Assembly: GCA_017454905.1 (NCBI GenBank)
Contig: JAFTCB010000012.1
Span: forward strand, 1 to 49,041
Source of the DNA: Bacteroidales bacterium
GTDB taxonomy: Bacteria > Bacteroidota > Bacteroidia > Bacteroidales > UBA932
Direction: 5' to 3'
Length of the DNA stretch: 49,041 nt
Part shown: positions 34,812-42,449 of the stretch, piece after piece
Layout: each line of letters begins with the position of its first letter
Numbering within the stretch: position 1 is the stretch's first letter
Notes under the pieces: model-generated
What the model was told of the DNA's origin: nothing
What the model saw: the letters and a program-made list of their open reading frames with translations, nothing else
Databases searched by the model: none
Made by a program: the position numbers and the translations under genes

Positions 34812-35744
34812 TCAATAGTTTAAGATGCGTAATTCCTCGGGGGTATAGAGGATGGAATCGATGAAGTCCGGGGACACCCGGGCCAGGATGAGGAATACGG
34901 CCAGGGCGAGGACGGCCAGGATGACCAGGGTAAGCAGCAGGGCGGCCCACCAGGGCATTCCTTTCTTCTTCCGGACTTCTGCCGCTGCCGTGTCTGTCGT
35001 TGGGATTTCCGGCTCTGCCGGGGTGTCCTCGGCTTCCGGTTCCGCAGCGGGCTCTTCAGCGGCGGGTTCTTCGGAAACGGGCGCTTCCGCGACAGGTTCT
35101 TCCGCGGCTGGTTCTTCGGCGGCTGGTTCTTCGGCGGCGGGTTCTTCCGGTATTCCGGGTTCTGTCGGAGGTGCTTCGACTATGGGTTCTTCTGCCGGTA
35201 CTTCCGGTTCTTCCGCCGGCTCCTCGGAAGCGGCTGCTTCCGGTTCCGCCGCCGGCGCGGGCTCCGGCGCTTCCGCAAGGAGGGGGAGCGGGACCTTGAT
35301 GACCACTGGGTCGTCCTGGATCAGGTGGCTCTTGAGGGATACGGGACGCAGGCCGATGCCGGCCGGGAAGATGTCGAGACCTTCGTCCGGGACGAAAAAC
35401 AAGGTGTTTTCCCGGGTGGCGCGGAGACGCCCGAGCCCCGGCAGGGTGACGGTCTTGCGCTCTTCGAGCACAGAGCGGAGTTCTGCCAGATATTGTGTAA
35501 TATAGATCCTGGCCGCCTCCCGGTCGATCAGGTTGGACGCAGCGTAGAAGTCTATCAGCAGGGAGTCCTCCTGGATGCCGGGGTAGAAAGAAAGCCGGCG
35601 ATAGGGCGGGTTGATGGTAAAACCCTTATCAGAAAAAGATGCCGGGACCATCTCGGCAACGAAAGTGCCGACTCCCGGCAGGCCTACCTGGTCATGCGCG
35701 ATGACCAATTCGCCCACCATCCGTGACAGAAGTTCAAGATCCAT
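34812..35744 (-). CDS. CCDC81-type bacterial HU-domain protein with Glu/Pro/Ala repeats and C-terminal membrane anchor
   Basis: A 310-residue protein. Residues 1-130 hold two HU-like modules of the CCDC81 bacterial type (LPGVGTFVAEMVPASFSDKG; RKTVTLPGLGRLRATRE). Residues about 160-255 are low complexity with EEPAA-type repeats, then comes a transmembrane helix (about 265-287, MPWWAALLLTLVILAVL) and a short tail. Relatives commonly end in a SPOR peptidoglycan-binding domain, which is missing here. First gene of the seven-gene operon. The start at 35744 is set by the promoter 6 nt upstream; the frame open to 35849 crosses that promoter. Confidence 0.8.
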   Translation of the reverse strand: MDLELLSRMVGELVIAHDQVGLPGVGTFVAEMVPASFSDKGFTINPPYRRLSFYPGIQEDSLLIDFYAASNLIDREAARIYITQYLAELRSVLEERKTVTLPGLGRLRATRENTLFFVPDEGLDIFPAGIGLRPVSLKSHLIQDDPVVIKVPLPLLAEAPEPAPAAEPEAAASEEPAEEPEVPAEEPIVEAPPTEPGIPEEPAAEEPAAEEPAAEEPVAEAPVSEEPAAEEPAAEPEAEDTPAEPEIPTTDTAAAEVRKKKGMPWWAALLLTLVILAVLALAVFLILARVSPDFIDSILYTPEELRILNY

Positions 35745-35750
35745 AATACA

Positions 35751-35758
35751 CAAAGATA
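35751..35758 (-). promoter_or_regulatory. -7 promoter box of the seven-gene HU-murI operon
   Basis: TATCTTTG ending 6 nt before the ATG at 35744: leaderless arrangement. From here no good terminator is seen until 27404-27431, giving an mRNA of about 8.3 kb. Confidence 0.65.
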
Positions 35759-35810
35759 AACAATCTTTGCAAAAACGGCAACCGGGATTGCCTTGCATTC
35801 CCTTTTTTTC

Positions 35811-35818
35811 TAATTTTG
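35811..35818 (+). promoter_or_regulatory. -7 promoter box of the exported hypothetical gene
   Basis: TAATTTTG, 19 nt before the ATG at 35838, with TTG near the -33 position (35788-35790). It is followed by a run of nine A residues. Confidence 0.6.
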
Positions 35819-35837
35819 TAAAAAAAAAGGATCTGTC

Positions 35838-36392
35838 ATGAGCAAGCATTCCCTCTTGATTCTCTTGTCCGCCCTGTCCCTGGGCGCTTCCATCGTTTCC
35901 GCCGGCGCTCAGAACGCCGGTTCAGAAGCCGTCAAGGCCATCCGTGCCGCATACGCCGAAGCCAAGGAAAAGATCAAAATGACGACCGGTAACGAATCCG
36001 TCCCGCGCAACGACGTCACGGCCACCCTCCGCTACATGGTCCCTGCCACCGGGGAGCGGACCGAGGTCTTCCACGCATATTTTGACCTCGAGACGGATGA
36101 GGAAGGTGCTCATTATCTGCCTTATTTCATCACGCGCAAGTACAATGTCGCCGTCCGGAATGTCTATGAGGAGTACCTCTTCGATCCGGAGACGGGCCTG
36201 CTGCTCTTTGTCTTCATCCAGTCCGATAACTTGGAGGGCGGCAAGGACGAGGAGCGCTATTATTTCGATGCGATGGGCAAGATCGTGCACCGGATCGTCA
36301 AGGGTGAAGACTCCCTCGATGCCGACAGCCTGCTGATGGACGCGGCCCGGATTCGCGCCCTCATCCCGCAGTACCTGGATTTTAGCTACTAG
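35838..36392 (+). CDS. Exported hypothetical protein conserved in Bacteroidales
   Basis: A 184-residue protein with a signal peptide (ends about SAGAQ). The mature part starts with a charged helix (EAVKAIRAAYAEAKEKIKM), then alternating strands (TATLRYMVPATGERTEVFHA, ITRKYNVAVRNVYEEYLFDP, ERYYFDAMGKIVHRIVKGED). No catalytic motif and no domain I can name. It follows its own promoter, divergent from the HU-murI operon, and has no terminator I can see. Confidence 0.7.
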   Translation: MSKHSLLILLSALSLGASIVSAGAQNAGSEAVKAIRAAYAEAKEKIKMTTGNESVPRNDVTATLRYMVPATGERTEVFHAYFDLETDEEGAHYLPYFITRKYNVAVRNVYEEYLFDPETGLLLFVFIQSDNLEGGKDEERYYFDAMGKIVHRIVKGEDSLDADSLLMDAARIRALIPQYLDFSY

Positions 36393-36424
36393 GCGGCGTC
36401 GGAAGCAAAAAAACTGAAAAAATA

Positions 36425-36455
36425 TTTGCGCTTTCGAGAATTTGCCGTATATTTG
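36425..36455 (+). promoter_or_regulatory. Consensus promoter of tRNA-Asn
   Basis: TTTG (36425-36428), exactly 19 nt, TATATTTG (36448-36455), ending 29 nt before the tRNA. Confidence 0.85.
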
Positions 36456-36484
36456 CAATCCCAAACGAAACGTAAGGGAAACAG

Positions 36485-36558
36485 TCCTCTTTAGCTCAGT
36501 TGGTTAGAGCACCTGACTGTTAATCAGGGGGTCCTAGGTTCAAGTCCTAGAAGGGGAG
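36485..36558 (+). tRNA. tRNA-Asn (anticodon GTT)
   Basis: A 74-nt cloverleaf: acceptor TCCTCTT/AAGGGGA (one G-U pair), discriminator G, anticodon stem-loop CCTGA-CTGTTAA-TCAGG reading GTT, T arm CTAGG-TTCAAGT-CCTAG. CCA follows directly in the DNA at 36559-36561, unlike the other three tRNAs here. Confidence 0.95.
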
Positions 36559-36560
36559 CC

Positions 36561-36607
36561 AAGCGGACGAATCATCGGAAACGGCGGTTCGCCCGCTTCT
36601 TTTTTTT
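36561..36607 (+). terminator. Terminator of tRNA-Asn
   Basis: Stem AAGCGGACGAA/TTCGCCCGCTT (11 positions, one mismatch) with an inner GC-rich loop, followed by C and eight T residues. Confidence 0.8.
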
Positions 36608-36620
36608 GCTGGAATTAAAT

Positions 36621-36628
36621 TATATTTG
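36621..36628 (+). promoter_or_regulatory. -7 promoter box of the DUF3298 gene
   Basis: TATATTTG, 21 nt before the ATG at 36650. The -33 region is occupied by the T tract of the tRNA terminator. Confidence 0.6.
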
Positions 36629-36649
36629 ATAAAATAAAGATTGTTGGTT

Positions 36650-37531
36650 ATGAAAAAGTCATTTCATATGGGACTGGCTGCGATGCTTCTGCTGGCGGCC
36701 TCTTGTACTTCTTCCAAGTCACCTATGAAACTGGACATCAGGGAGTATGCGGATTCTTCCGCCTATTCCTACTTCAATATGCATGTTGAAATGCCCGTCG
36801 CCAAAGGTACGGTGCCTTCCGCCATCCGCAATGTGCTCGTGGATGTGATGGACGAGGCGCTCAGTCACGTGTCGGACAATGAAGGACGGGAATTCGGGCG
36901 TTTCGAAGGGGACCCCGGAGATTCGGAAGCTCTTTTCTCCTATTATGAGGTCCAGGCGTCCACTGCCCTTGCGGAAGCATCCGACCGGGACTGCGGGGAC
37001 CGTATCCTGGGTATTTATGAGTCGAAGACGCTCTCTGATAGCGAGAAGGAGTTCTATGCAGCCAATATCAGCCGCTGGGCTTACGACTTTAATTTGAAAA
37101 AAGTGGAGGAGACGAAGGATTACATTGTTTTTGACTCCCAGAATTATGTCAGTTATGGCGGGGCACATGGCGGTATCATCGGCGCCGGTCCGATGACCTT
37201 CAGCAAGAAAGACGGACATCTCGTGCGCGAATTCTTCCGGCCGGACTGCACCAAAGACATGCAGAAACTCCTCCGGGAAGGACTCCAGGAGTATTTCCAG
37301 TTCAGGATGGATGCAGTCGGACTGGGGCTGGGTGCCTTCCTCTCACTTCCGGAAGACAGCCTGATCCCGCTGCCGGGATGGGCTCCCTATCCTGTTGCTG
37401 ACAGTCTGCATTTCGTGTATCAGCAATATGAGATTGCAGCGTATGCTGCCGGTATGCCGGAATTCTCCCTGCCTTACGACAAGGTCCGGAAATACCTGAC
37501 CGACGACGCCCGCAAGACGATTGGCCGGTGA
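36650..37531 (+). CDS. DUF3298 (RsiV-like) lipoprotein
   Basis: A 293-residue protein with a lipoprotein signal (LLLAASC). The second half carries the DUF3298 signature: YVSYGGAHGG, later FVYQQYEIAAYAAGMPEFSL and PYDKV. The same fold forms the outer domain of the anti-sigma factor RsiV, which binds lysozyme, and of PdaC-type deacetylases; here there is no cytoplasmic anti-sigma part. A role in sensing or binding glycan is possible but unproven. The start at 36650 is preferred to 36641. Confidence 0.82.
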   Translation: MKKSFHMGLAAMLLLAASCTSSKSPMKLDIREYADSSAYSYFNMHVEMPVAKGTVPSAIRNVLVDVMDEALSHVSDNEGREFGRFEGDPGDSEALFSYYEVQASTALAEASDRDCGDRILGIYESKTLSDSEKEFYAANISRWAYDFNLKKVEETKDYIVFDSQNYVSYGGAHGGIIGAGPMTFSKKDGHLVREFFRPDCTKDMQKLLREGLQEYFQFRMDAVGLGLGAFLSLPEDSLIPLPGWAPYPVADSLHFVYQQYEIAAYAAGMPEFSLPYDKVRKYLTDDARKTIGR

Positions 37532-37577
37532 ATCAGTTGCAAACGCCATTCTATTTTCGTTTTAAAAGGAAAAACGC

Positions 37578-37585
37578 TATCTTTG
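37578..37585 (+). promoter_or_regulatory. -7 promoter box of the capsule export operon
   Basis: TATCTTTG, 28 nt before the ATG at 37614, with TTTC at the -33 position (37555-37558, one mismatch). Confidence 0.65.
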
Positions 37586-37613
37586 TAAACTTTGGAGTTT
37601 TTAGCAGTTTTAT

Positions 37614-38396
37614 ATGAAAGATTTTTACCATTTGATACTCGCCATCGCTTCTGCTGCGATGGTGGTCGGTTGCGCTACATCCAGGGAAATCCTGTATTTC
37701 CAGGATATCGATGAGGTCCAACTCAAGCAACTGGCGACCGAGTACGAAGCCATCATCAAGAAAGATGACCGCCTGACGATCGTCGTCAGCGGACCGGATA
37801 AGACGGTGACAGGCCCTTATAATCTTACGCTCAGCGAACTGGGTACCGGCGGTGGTGGCTACAGCTCCAATCCCGAGCAATCGACCCTCTCCTATCTGGT
37901 GGATCCTGATGGAAATATCGATTTCCCGATTCTCGGAAAGATCCATGTTGAGGGGATGACCCGCAACCAGCTTGTAAACTATCTTACCCGGGAGATTGGA
38001 AAGGACGTGAAAGATCCGATCGTCTATGTGTCTTTCCGGAACTACAAGATAACGGTTCTGGGTGAGGTCCGCTCTCCCGGAACTTTTACCATAGATTCGG
38101 AAAAGATCAATGTGCTGCAGGCGCTGGGCCGGGCAGGTGACCTCAATCTGACCGCACAACGGGAGGGTATCCTGCTGCTGCGCGAGGTGGACGGAAAACT
38201 GGAGCACCATGCTATCGATCTCAAGAACAGCGACATTCTCCAGTCACCCTATTTCTATCTCCAGCAGAACGATATCCTTTATGTACCGCCCAGTGCGACG
38301 CGGGTTGCCACCGCCACGACGGCTACCGGCATCTGGAGCACGATACTATCTTCTATCACGACTGTTATTGCAGTCATTTCACTCATCACCCGATAA
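37614..38396 (+). CDS. wza: Polysaccharide export lipoprotein (Wza-like)
   Basis: A 260-residue lipoprotein (VVGC, Cys20) with a Poly_export domain (about 45-150, KKDDRLTIVVSG; DPDGNIDFPILGKIHVEGMT) and an SLBB-like domain (about 155-235, VLGEVRSPGTFTID; QALGRAGDLNLTAQR), ending in a hydrophobic helix that would line the outer-membrane pore. It is much shorter than E. coli Wza, as is usual in Bacteroidales. wzc follows after 9 nt. Confidence 0.92.
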   Translation: MKDFYHLILAIASAAMVVGCATSREILYFQDIDEVQLKQLATEYEAIIKKDDRLTIVVSGPDKTVTGPYNLTLSELGTGGGGYSSNPEQSTLSYLVDPDGNIDFPILGKIHVEGMTRNQLVNYLTREIGKDVKDPIVYVSFRNYKITVLGEVRSPGTFTIDSEKINVLQALGRAGDLNLTAQREGILLLREVDGKLEHHAIDLKNSDILQSPYFYLQQNDILYVPPSATRVATATTATGIWSTILSSITTVIAVISLITR

Positions 38397-38405
38397 TCTT
38401 TATAC

Positions 38406-40997
38406 ATGGATCAGCAGTATAGTTCCCACAGCATTCAACAGGAGGAGGAATCCTCCATCAATTTCCGGGAGATATTGGAATTTGTTTTCCGTCTTAAATG
38501 GTGGATTGTCCTTTCTGCATTCATTTGCCTGATCATCGCAGCCATTTATGTCCGGATGCAGACACCCGAGTATGAGCGCACGGCGTGGATCATGCTCAAT
38601 AAAAACGATGGTTCCAACTCCGACATGGCCCTGCTCAGCGAGTTCACCGGAAGAAGCGTGGCCAAGAGAATAGACAACGAGGTCTTTATCCTGCAGAGCC
38701 CTTCCATGATGTCCCGTGTGGTGGAGGACCTGGGACTCAATACCCGTTATTATCACTATCGTCTGCCCTTTGCTGACCGTATCAGGTTCGGCCGCGGACT
38801 CCTTGACTTCAAAAAGGAGGAGTACTATCTGGACAATCCTTTTACCATGACCATGGCAGTGGATTCCCTCTACCCCGAATCCATGTCCCCGAAATCCGTC
38901 AGCCTCGAGTTCAAGCACAATGGGAAGGATTCCGGTTTCTCGGTCCGGAAACTGCTTGTCAACGGAAAGAAAGTCAAGTTGAAGAATACCAAATATGCCT
39001 ACGGTGAGACTGTCGGTGTATCCGGGGCCGGTATCCGGCTGGATGTGACCGATCCGGACGCCATGATCCATGGCGACAAGTATATCGGCACCTGGGCGAC
39101 TCCTTCCGTAGCTGCAAGTGCTTTCTCTTCCCATTTCACGGCTGCGGCCCAGGGCAAAGGTGCCAATCAGAGCGATATTGTCGTCCTGACCATCAATGAC
39201 AGCAAGGTCCGCAGGGCGGAGAATATCCTTAATGACATTATCACCCGTGTGAACAAAGAGGCCCGCGACTACCGCAATGTGGCGACTTTCAATACGATAG
39301 AATTCATCGACCAGCGCCTGGCCGCCCTTGCCCGGGAACTGGATTCAGCCGAAAGCAGCTACAAGCAGTACCAGTCTTCCAATGTCCTGGTAAACCTTGA
39401 ATCCCAGTCCCAGGTGGCCATTACGGCTGACATGCAGTACCGGGACCAGTTGACCGATGTCCGTCTCCAACTGAGCGTACTGGACATGGTGACCGGCTAT
39501 CTGGATGGACAGAACGGGGATTATCAGGTGATTCCGACCAACATCGGGATTGAGGATGCCGGGCTGAACAGCGTAATCGGCAATTACAATACGCTGGTCA
39601 CGGAGCGCAACCGGATGATTGCCAATTCCTCTGCGACCAACCCCCGGGTGATGAGCATGAACTCGCAACTCGATGATGCCAGGAAGAGCATTACCCTTTC
39701 CATCGACAATCTCGTGAAGGTCTACAAGATCCGGGAACGCGAACTCCAGCGGACCCTGGCTTTGAGCCAGCGTTCCATGGCCAATATCCCCCAGCAGCAA
39801 CTTGCCGTCCAGCAACTCGGCCGGAAGATTGAAGTGATCGAGCCGTTGTACCTGTTGCTCCAGCAGAAGCGTGAGGAGTCCCAGATCACCATGTATTCCC
39901 AGACTGATAATTTCCGCGTCATCGAGTCGGCTTTCGGCAGTTCGACGCCGGTGAAGCCCCGTCCCATGATGATCTTTTTGCTGGCCCTGATCCTTGGCGC
40001 GCTGCTGCCTTGCGGCATCGTGTGGCTCAGGATGATGCTCAAGACCAAGGTCGAGACCAAGAAGGATGTGACAGATGTCTTGGACGTCCCTGTCATCGCG
40101 GTTCTGCCGCGGGGCGGAAAGGATTTCGGCAACCTGATTCCGAAGAATGGCCGGGATACGGTCTCCGAGTCTTTCCGGATGCTCCGCTCCAATCTTCAGT
40201 ACTTGCCGGATGCCAAGGTCATCCAGGTGACTTCGTCTGTTCCGGGAGAGGGTAAATCGTTCATTTCCTCCAATCTGGCCCTGTCCATTTCCCATGTTGG
40301 CAAGAAAGTGCTGCTCATCGGGCTGGATCTCCGCAAGCCTGCTCTGCCCCAATTCTTCCCCAATGTGAGGATGGACCGGAGCAAAGGGGTTGTGGCCTAC
40401 CTCATCGGCAGGGCTCCCGATCTGGATTCCATGCCTGTGCCCAGCGGCTATCCCAACCTGGATATCATCTTCTCCGGGGCTGTTCCGCCCAACCCGACCG
40501 AGCTTCTCTCACAGGGCAAGGAGGGCGATCTGATCAACTACTTCCGGGACAAGTATGACTACATCATTATCGATTCCGCCCCGTACCTGCCGGTATCCGA
40601 CTCTTTCCTCATCAATGGCTTCGTGGATGCGACGCTCTATACGGTACGCGCCAATTACACGGACCTCAAAATGCTGAGTGACATCAATGAGGCTATCACC
40701 AGCGAGGCCAAGCCCATGAAGAACGTCAAGATCGTCCTTAACGACCTCGATGTTGCAGCCAACAAGTACCGTTACGGTTACGGTGCCGGCTATGGCTACG
40801 GCTACGGGCACGGTTATGGTTATGGTTACGGTTATGGCTACGGCTATGGATATGGCAATGAGCCGGAGCCTGGGAAAACCGGAACCAAAGGTGTGGCGGA
40901 TAACGTTTTGAAGGGTGTGAAATCTTTGGAAAAGTATATCCCGAAACGCAAGGACACCAATCCTGAAACCCGCCACGACGATGAAACTGCCGAATAG
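38406..40997 (+). CDS. wzc: Polysaccharide chain-length regulator / tyrosine autokinase (Wzc-like) with Tyr-Gly tail
   Basis: An 863-residue inner-membrane protein. The N-terminal Wzz domain has a transmembrane helix at about 34-54, a long periplasmic coiled-coil region (GNVT-like part includes RQLAALAREL-type helices), a second helix at about 520-540, and a cytoplasmic BY-kinase domain with Walker A VPGEGKS (near 612), Walker A' LIGLDLRKP and Walker B YIIIDSAP. The tail (about 788-818) is an almost pure Tyr-Gly repeat, giving some fifteen tyrosines for autophosphorylation. It controls polymer length together with the phosphatase CpsB encoded next, which overlaps by 17 nt. Confidence 0.94.
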   Translation: MDQQYSSHSIQQEEESSINFREILEFVFRLKWWIVLSAFICLIIAAIYVRMQTPEYERTAWIMLNKNDGSNSDMALLSEFTGRSVAKRIDNEVFILQSPSMMSRVVEDLGLNTRYYHYRLPFADRIRFGRGLLDFKKEEYYLDNPFTMTMAVDSLYPESMSPKSVSLEFKHNGKDSGFSVRKLLVNGKKVKLKNTKYAYGETVGVSGAGIRLDVTDPDAMIHGDKYIGTWATPSVAASAFSSHFTAAAQGKGANQSDIVVLTINDSKVRRAENILNDIITRVNKEARDYRNVATFNTIEFIDQRLAALARELDSAESSYKQYQSSNVLVNLESQSQVAITADMQYRDQLTDVRLQLSVLDMVTGYLDGQNGDYQVIPTNIGIEDAGLNSVIGNYNTLVTERNRMIANSSATNPRVMSMNSQLDDARKSITLSIDNLVKVYKIRERELQRTLALSQRSMANIPQQQLAVQQLGRKIEVIEPLYLLLQQKREESQITMYSQTDNFRVIESAFGSSTPVKPRPMMIFLLALILGALLPCGIVWLRMMLKTKVETKKDVTDVLDVPVIAVLPRGGKDFGNLIPKNGRDTVSESFRMLRSNLQYLPDAKVIQVTSSVPGEGKSFISSNLALSISHVGKKVLLIGLDLRKPALPQFFPNVRMDRSKGVVAYLIGRAPDLDSMPVPSGYPNLDIIFSGAVPPNPTELLSQGKEGDLINYFRDKYDYIIIDSAPYLPVSDSFLINGFVDATLYTVRANYTDLKMLSDINEAITSEAKPMKNVKIVLNDLDVAANKYRYGYGAGYGYGYGHGYGYGYGYGYGYGYGNEPEPGKTGTKGVADNVLKGVKSLEKYIPKRKDTNPETRHDDETAE
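40768..40860 (+). repeat. Imperfect TAYGGY hexanucleotide repeat encoding the Tyr-Gly tail of Wzc
   Basis: Tandem codon pairs TAT/TAC-GGN over about 93 nt. Synonymous variation between units shows that selection acts on the protein repeat; the tract could still vary in length by slippage in 6-nt steps. Confidence 0.8.
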
Positions 40998-41685
40998 AGA
41001 CATTCACAACCATCTGCTCCCGGGAGTGGACGATGGGTTCCGTCATGCCGAGGATTCCCTGCGCGCCATTGAGAAGATGGCGGCTGCGGGCGTGAAAGAG
41101 TTCATCTTCACGCCGCACATGAACCCTGATGTATATCCGGAAGAGAGCGAAGAGCATTTCAAGCAAGTCTACGCTGATTTTTCGGCGCGTATCCCGGCAG
41201 AGTGGGGCGTGAAAACCTCCCTCGCGGCGGAATACATGGTCGTTAATGATTTTGAGCGGCGGGTGGAGCATCCCGAGACCCTGCTGCACTGGCCGGACGG
41301 GAGCATCCTGATCGAGATGTCGTATTACTTCCGCAGCGAGAACCTGGAACAGGCTGTTTTTGAACTGGTTATGGCCGGCTTCAAACCCATCCTGGCTCAT
41401 CCCGAGCGCTATCTCTATCAGGCCGGAGACGTTGGCTGGTTCGATCGCCTGAAGGATATGGGGTGCCGCTTGCAGATGAACTGTATGTCCCTGAGCGGAT
41501 GCTACGGTCTGGATTCCGTAAAGATCCTGGCGCATCTGCTGAAACATGACCTCTACGACTTCGTAGCCACGGACCTGCATACGCTGGGCCAGCTGCAGAA
41601 GATCCAGGATCTCAAAGTTGACAAGAAGATATCCAGACTTGTGGAGAAGCTTCTTTCGGTTGATACGCTCAATGTAATCCAGTGA
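40981..41685 (+). CDS. cpsB: PHP-family protein-tyrosine phosphatase (CpsB/YwqE-like)
   Basis: A 234-residue metal-dependent phosphatase that dephosphorylates the BY-kinase tail. PHP motifs are complete: DIHNHLLPGVDDG near the start, TPHMNPDVYP, LAHPERY and FVATDLHT. The 17-nt overlap with wzc and a GTGA overlap with proB imply tight translational coupling. Confidence 0.93.
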   Translation: MKLPNRDIHNHLLPGVDDGFRHAEDSLRAIEKMAAAGVKEFIFTPHMNPDVYPEESEEHFKQVYADFSARIPAEWGVKTSLAAEYMVVNDFERRVEHPETLLHWPDGSILIEMSYYFRSENLEQAVFELVMAGFKPILAHPERYLYQAGDVGWFDRLKDMGCRLQMNCMSLSGCYGLDSVKILAHLLKHDLYDFVATDLHTLGQLQKIQDLKVDKKISRLVEKLLSVDTLNVIQ

Positions 41686-42446
41686 AACGCCTTGTCGTCA
41701 AGATCGGCACGAATGTGCTTACGCGTCCGGACGGTACGCTGGACGTGACCCGCGTGTCCGCACTGGTGGACCAGGTGGTCTTCCTGCGCAGGCAGGGCTG
41801 GGCCGTGGTCCTGGTCAGTTCCGGGGCCGTGGCCTGCGGGCGCACGGAGTTGCGTCTGGACAATGACCTGGACAGCGTGGAGCAGCGCCAGCTGTACTCC
41901 GCGGTGGGGCAGGTACGCCTGATGGATCTCTACTACCGGCTTTTCCGTGACTACGGGCTGCAGATGGGGCAGGTCCTGACCACCCGGCGCAACTTCGAGA
42001 CGGAGCGGGAGCGCGAGAACCAGCGCGCCTGCATGGAGGTGATGCTTTCGCATGGCGTGGTCCCGATCGTCAACGAGAATGACACCGTCAGCGTCACGGA
42101 ACTGATGTTCACCGACAACGATGAGCTTTCCGGGCTGATTGCCGAAATGGTCGGGGCGCAGACCCTGGTGCTCCTGAGCAATATCCCCGGGTTGTACGAC
42201 CGGCATCCCGATGATCCGGACGCCCGGGTGATCCGGACCGTCCGCTGCGGGGAAGACCTCTCCGGCTGCATCAGCGAGGAGAAAAGCGCCTTCGGCCGGG
42301 GTGGCATGTTCTCCAAGTACAATACGGCGCGCCGTGTGGCCGCCTCCGGCATCCGGGTTTTGATCGCGGACGGCAAGCGTGACCGGATCCTGCCGGATTT
42401 GCTGGAGCATCCCGACAGCGTTGTTTTCACCGAATTCCTTCCCTGA
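41682..42446 (+). CDS. proB: Glutamate 5-kinase, short form without PUA domain, GTG start
   Basis: A 254-residue amino-acid-kinase-fold enzyme for the first step of proline synthesis. VVKIGTNVLTRPDG, LVSSGAVACG, PIVNENDTVS and FGRGGMFSKYNTAR are present. It ends right after the kinase domain, about 110 residues shorter than the E. coli enzyme, so the C-terminal PUA domain is missing. The start is GTG inside the GTGA overlap with cpsB; no closer ATG preserves the KIGTN strand. Confidence 0.93.
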   Translation: MKRLVVKIGTNVLTRPDGTLDVTRVSALVDQVVFLRRQGWAVVLVSSGAVACGRTELRLDNDLDSVEQRQLYSAVGQVRLMDLYYRLFRDYGLQMGQVLTTRRNFETERERENQRACMEVMLSHGVVPIVNENDTVSVTELMFTDNDELSGLIAEMVGAQTLVLLSNIPGLYDRHPDDPDARVIRTVRCGEDLSGCISEEKSAFGRGGMFSKYNTARRVAASGIRVLIADGKRDRILPDLLEHPDSVVFTEFLP

Positions 42447-42449
42447 ACC

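Noticed and set aside
40768-40860. CRISPR-like array
   Set aside because: The repeat unit is 6 nt, has no spacers and stays in frame as Tyr-Gly codons within wzc.
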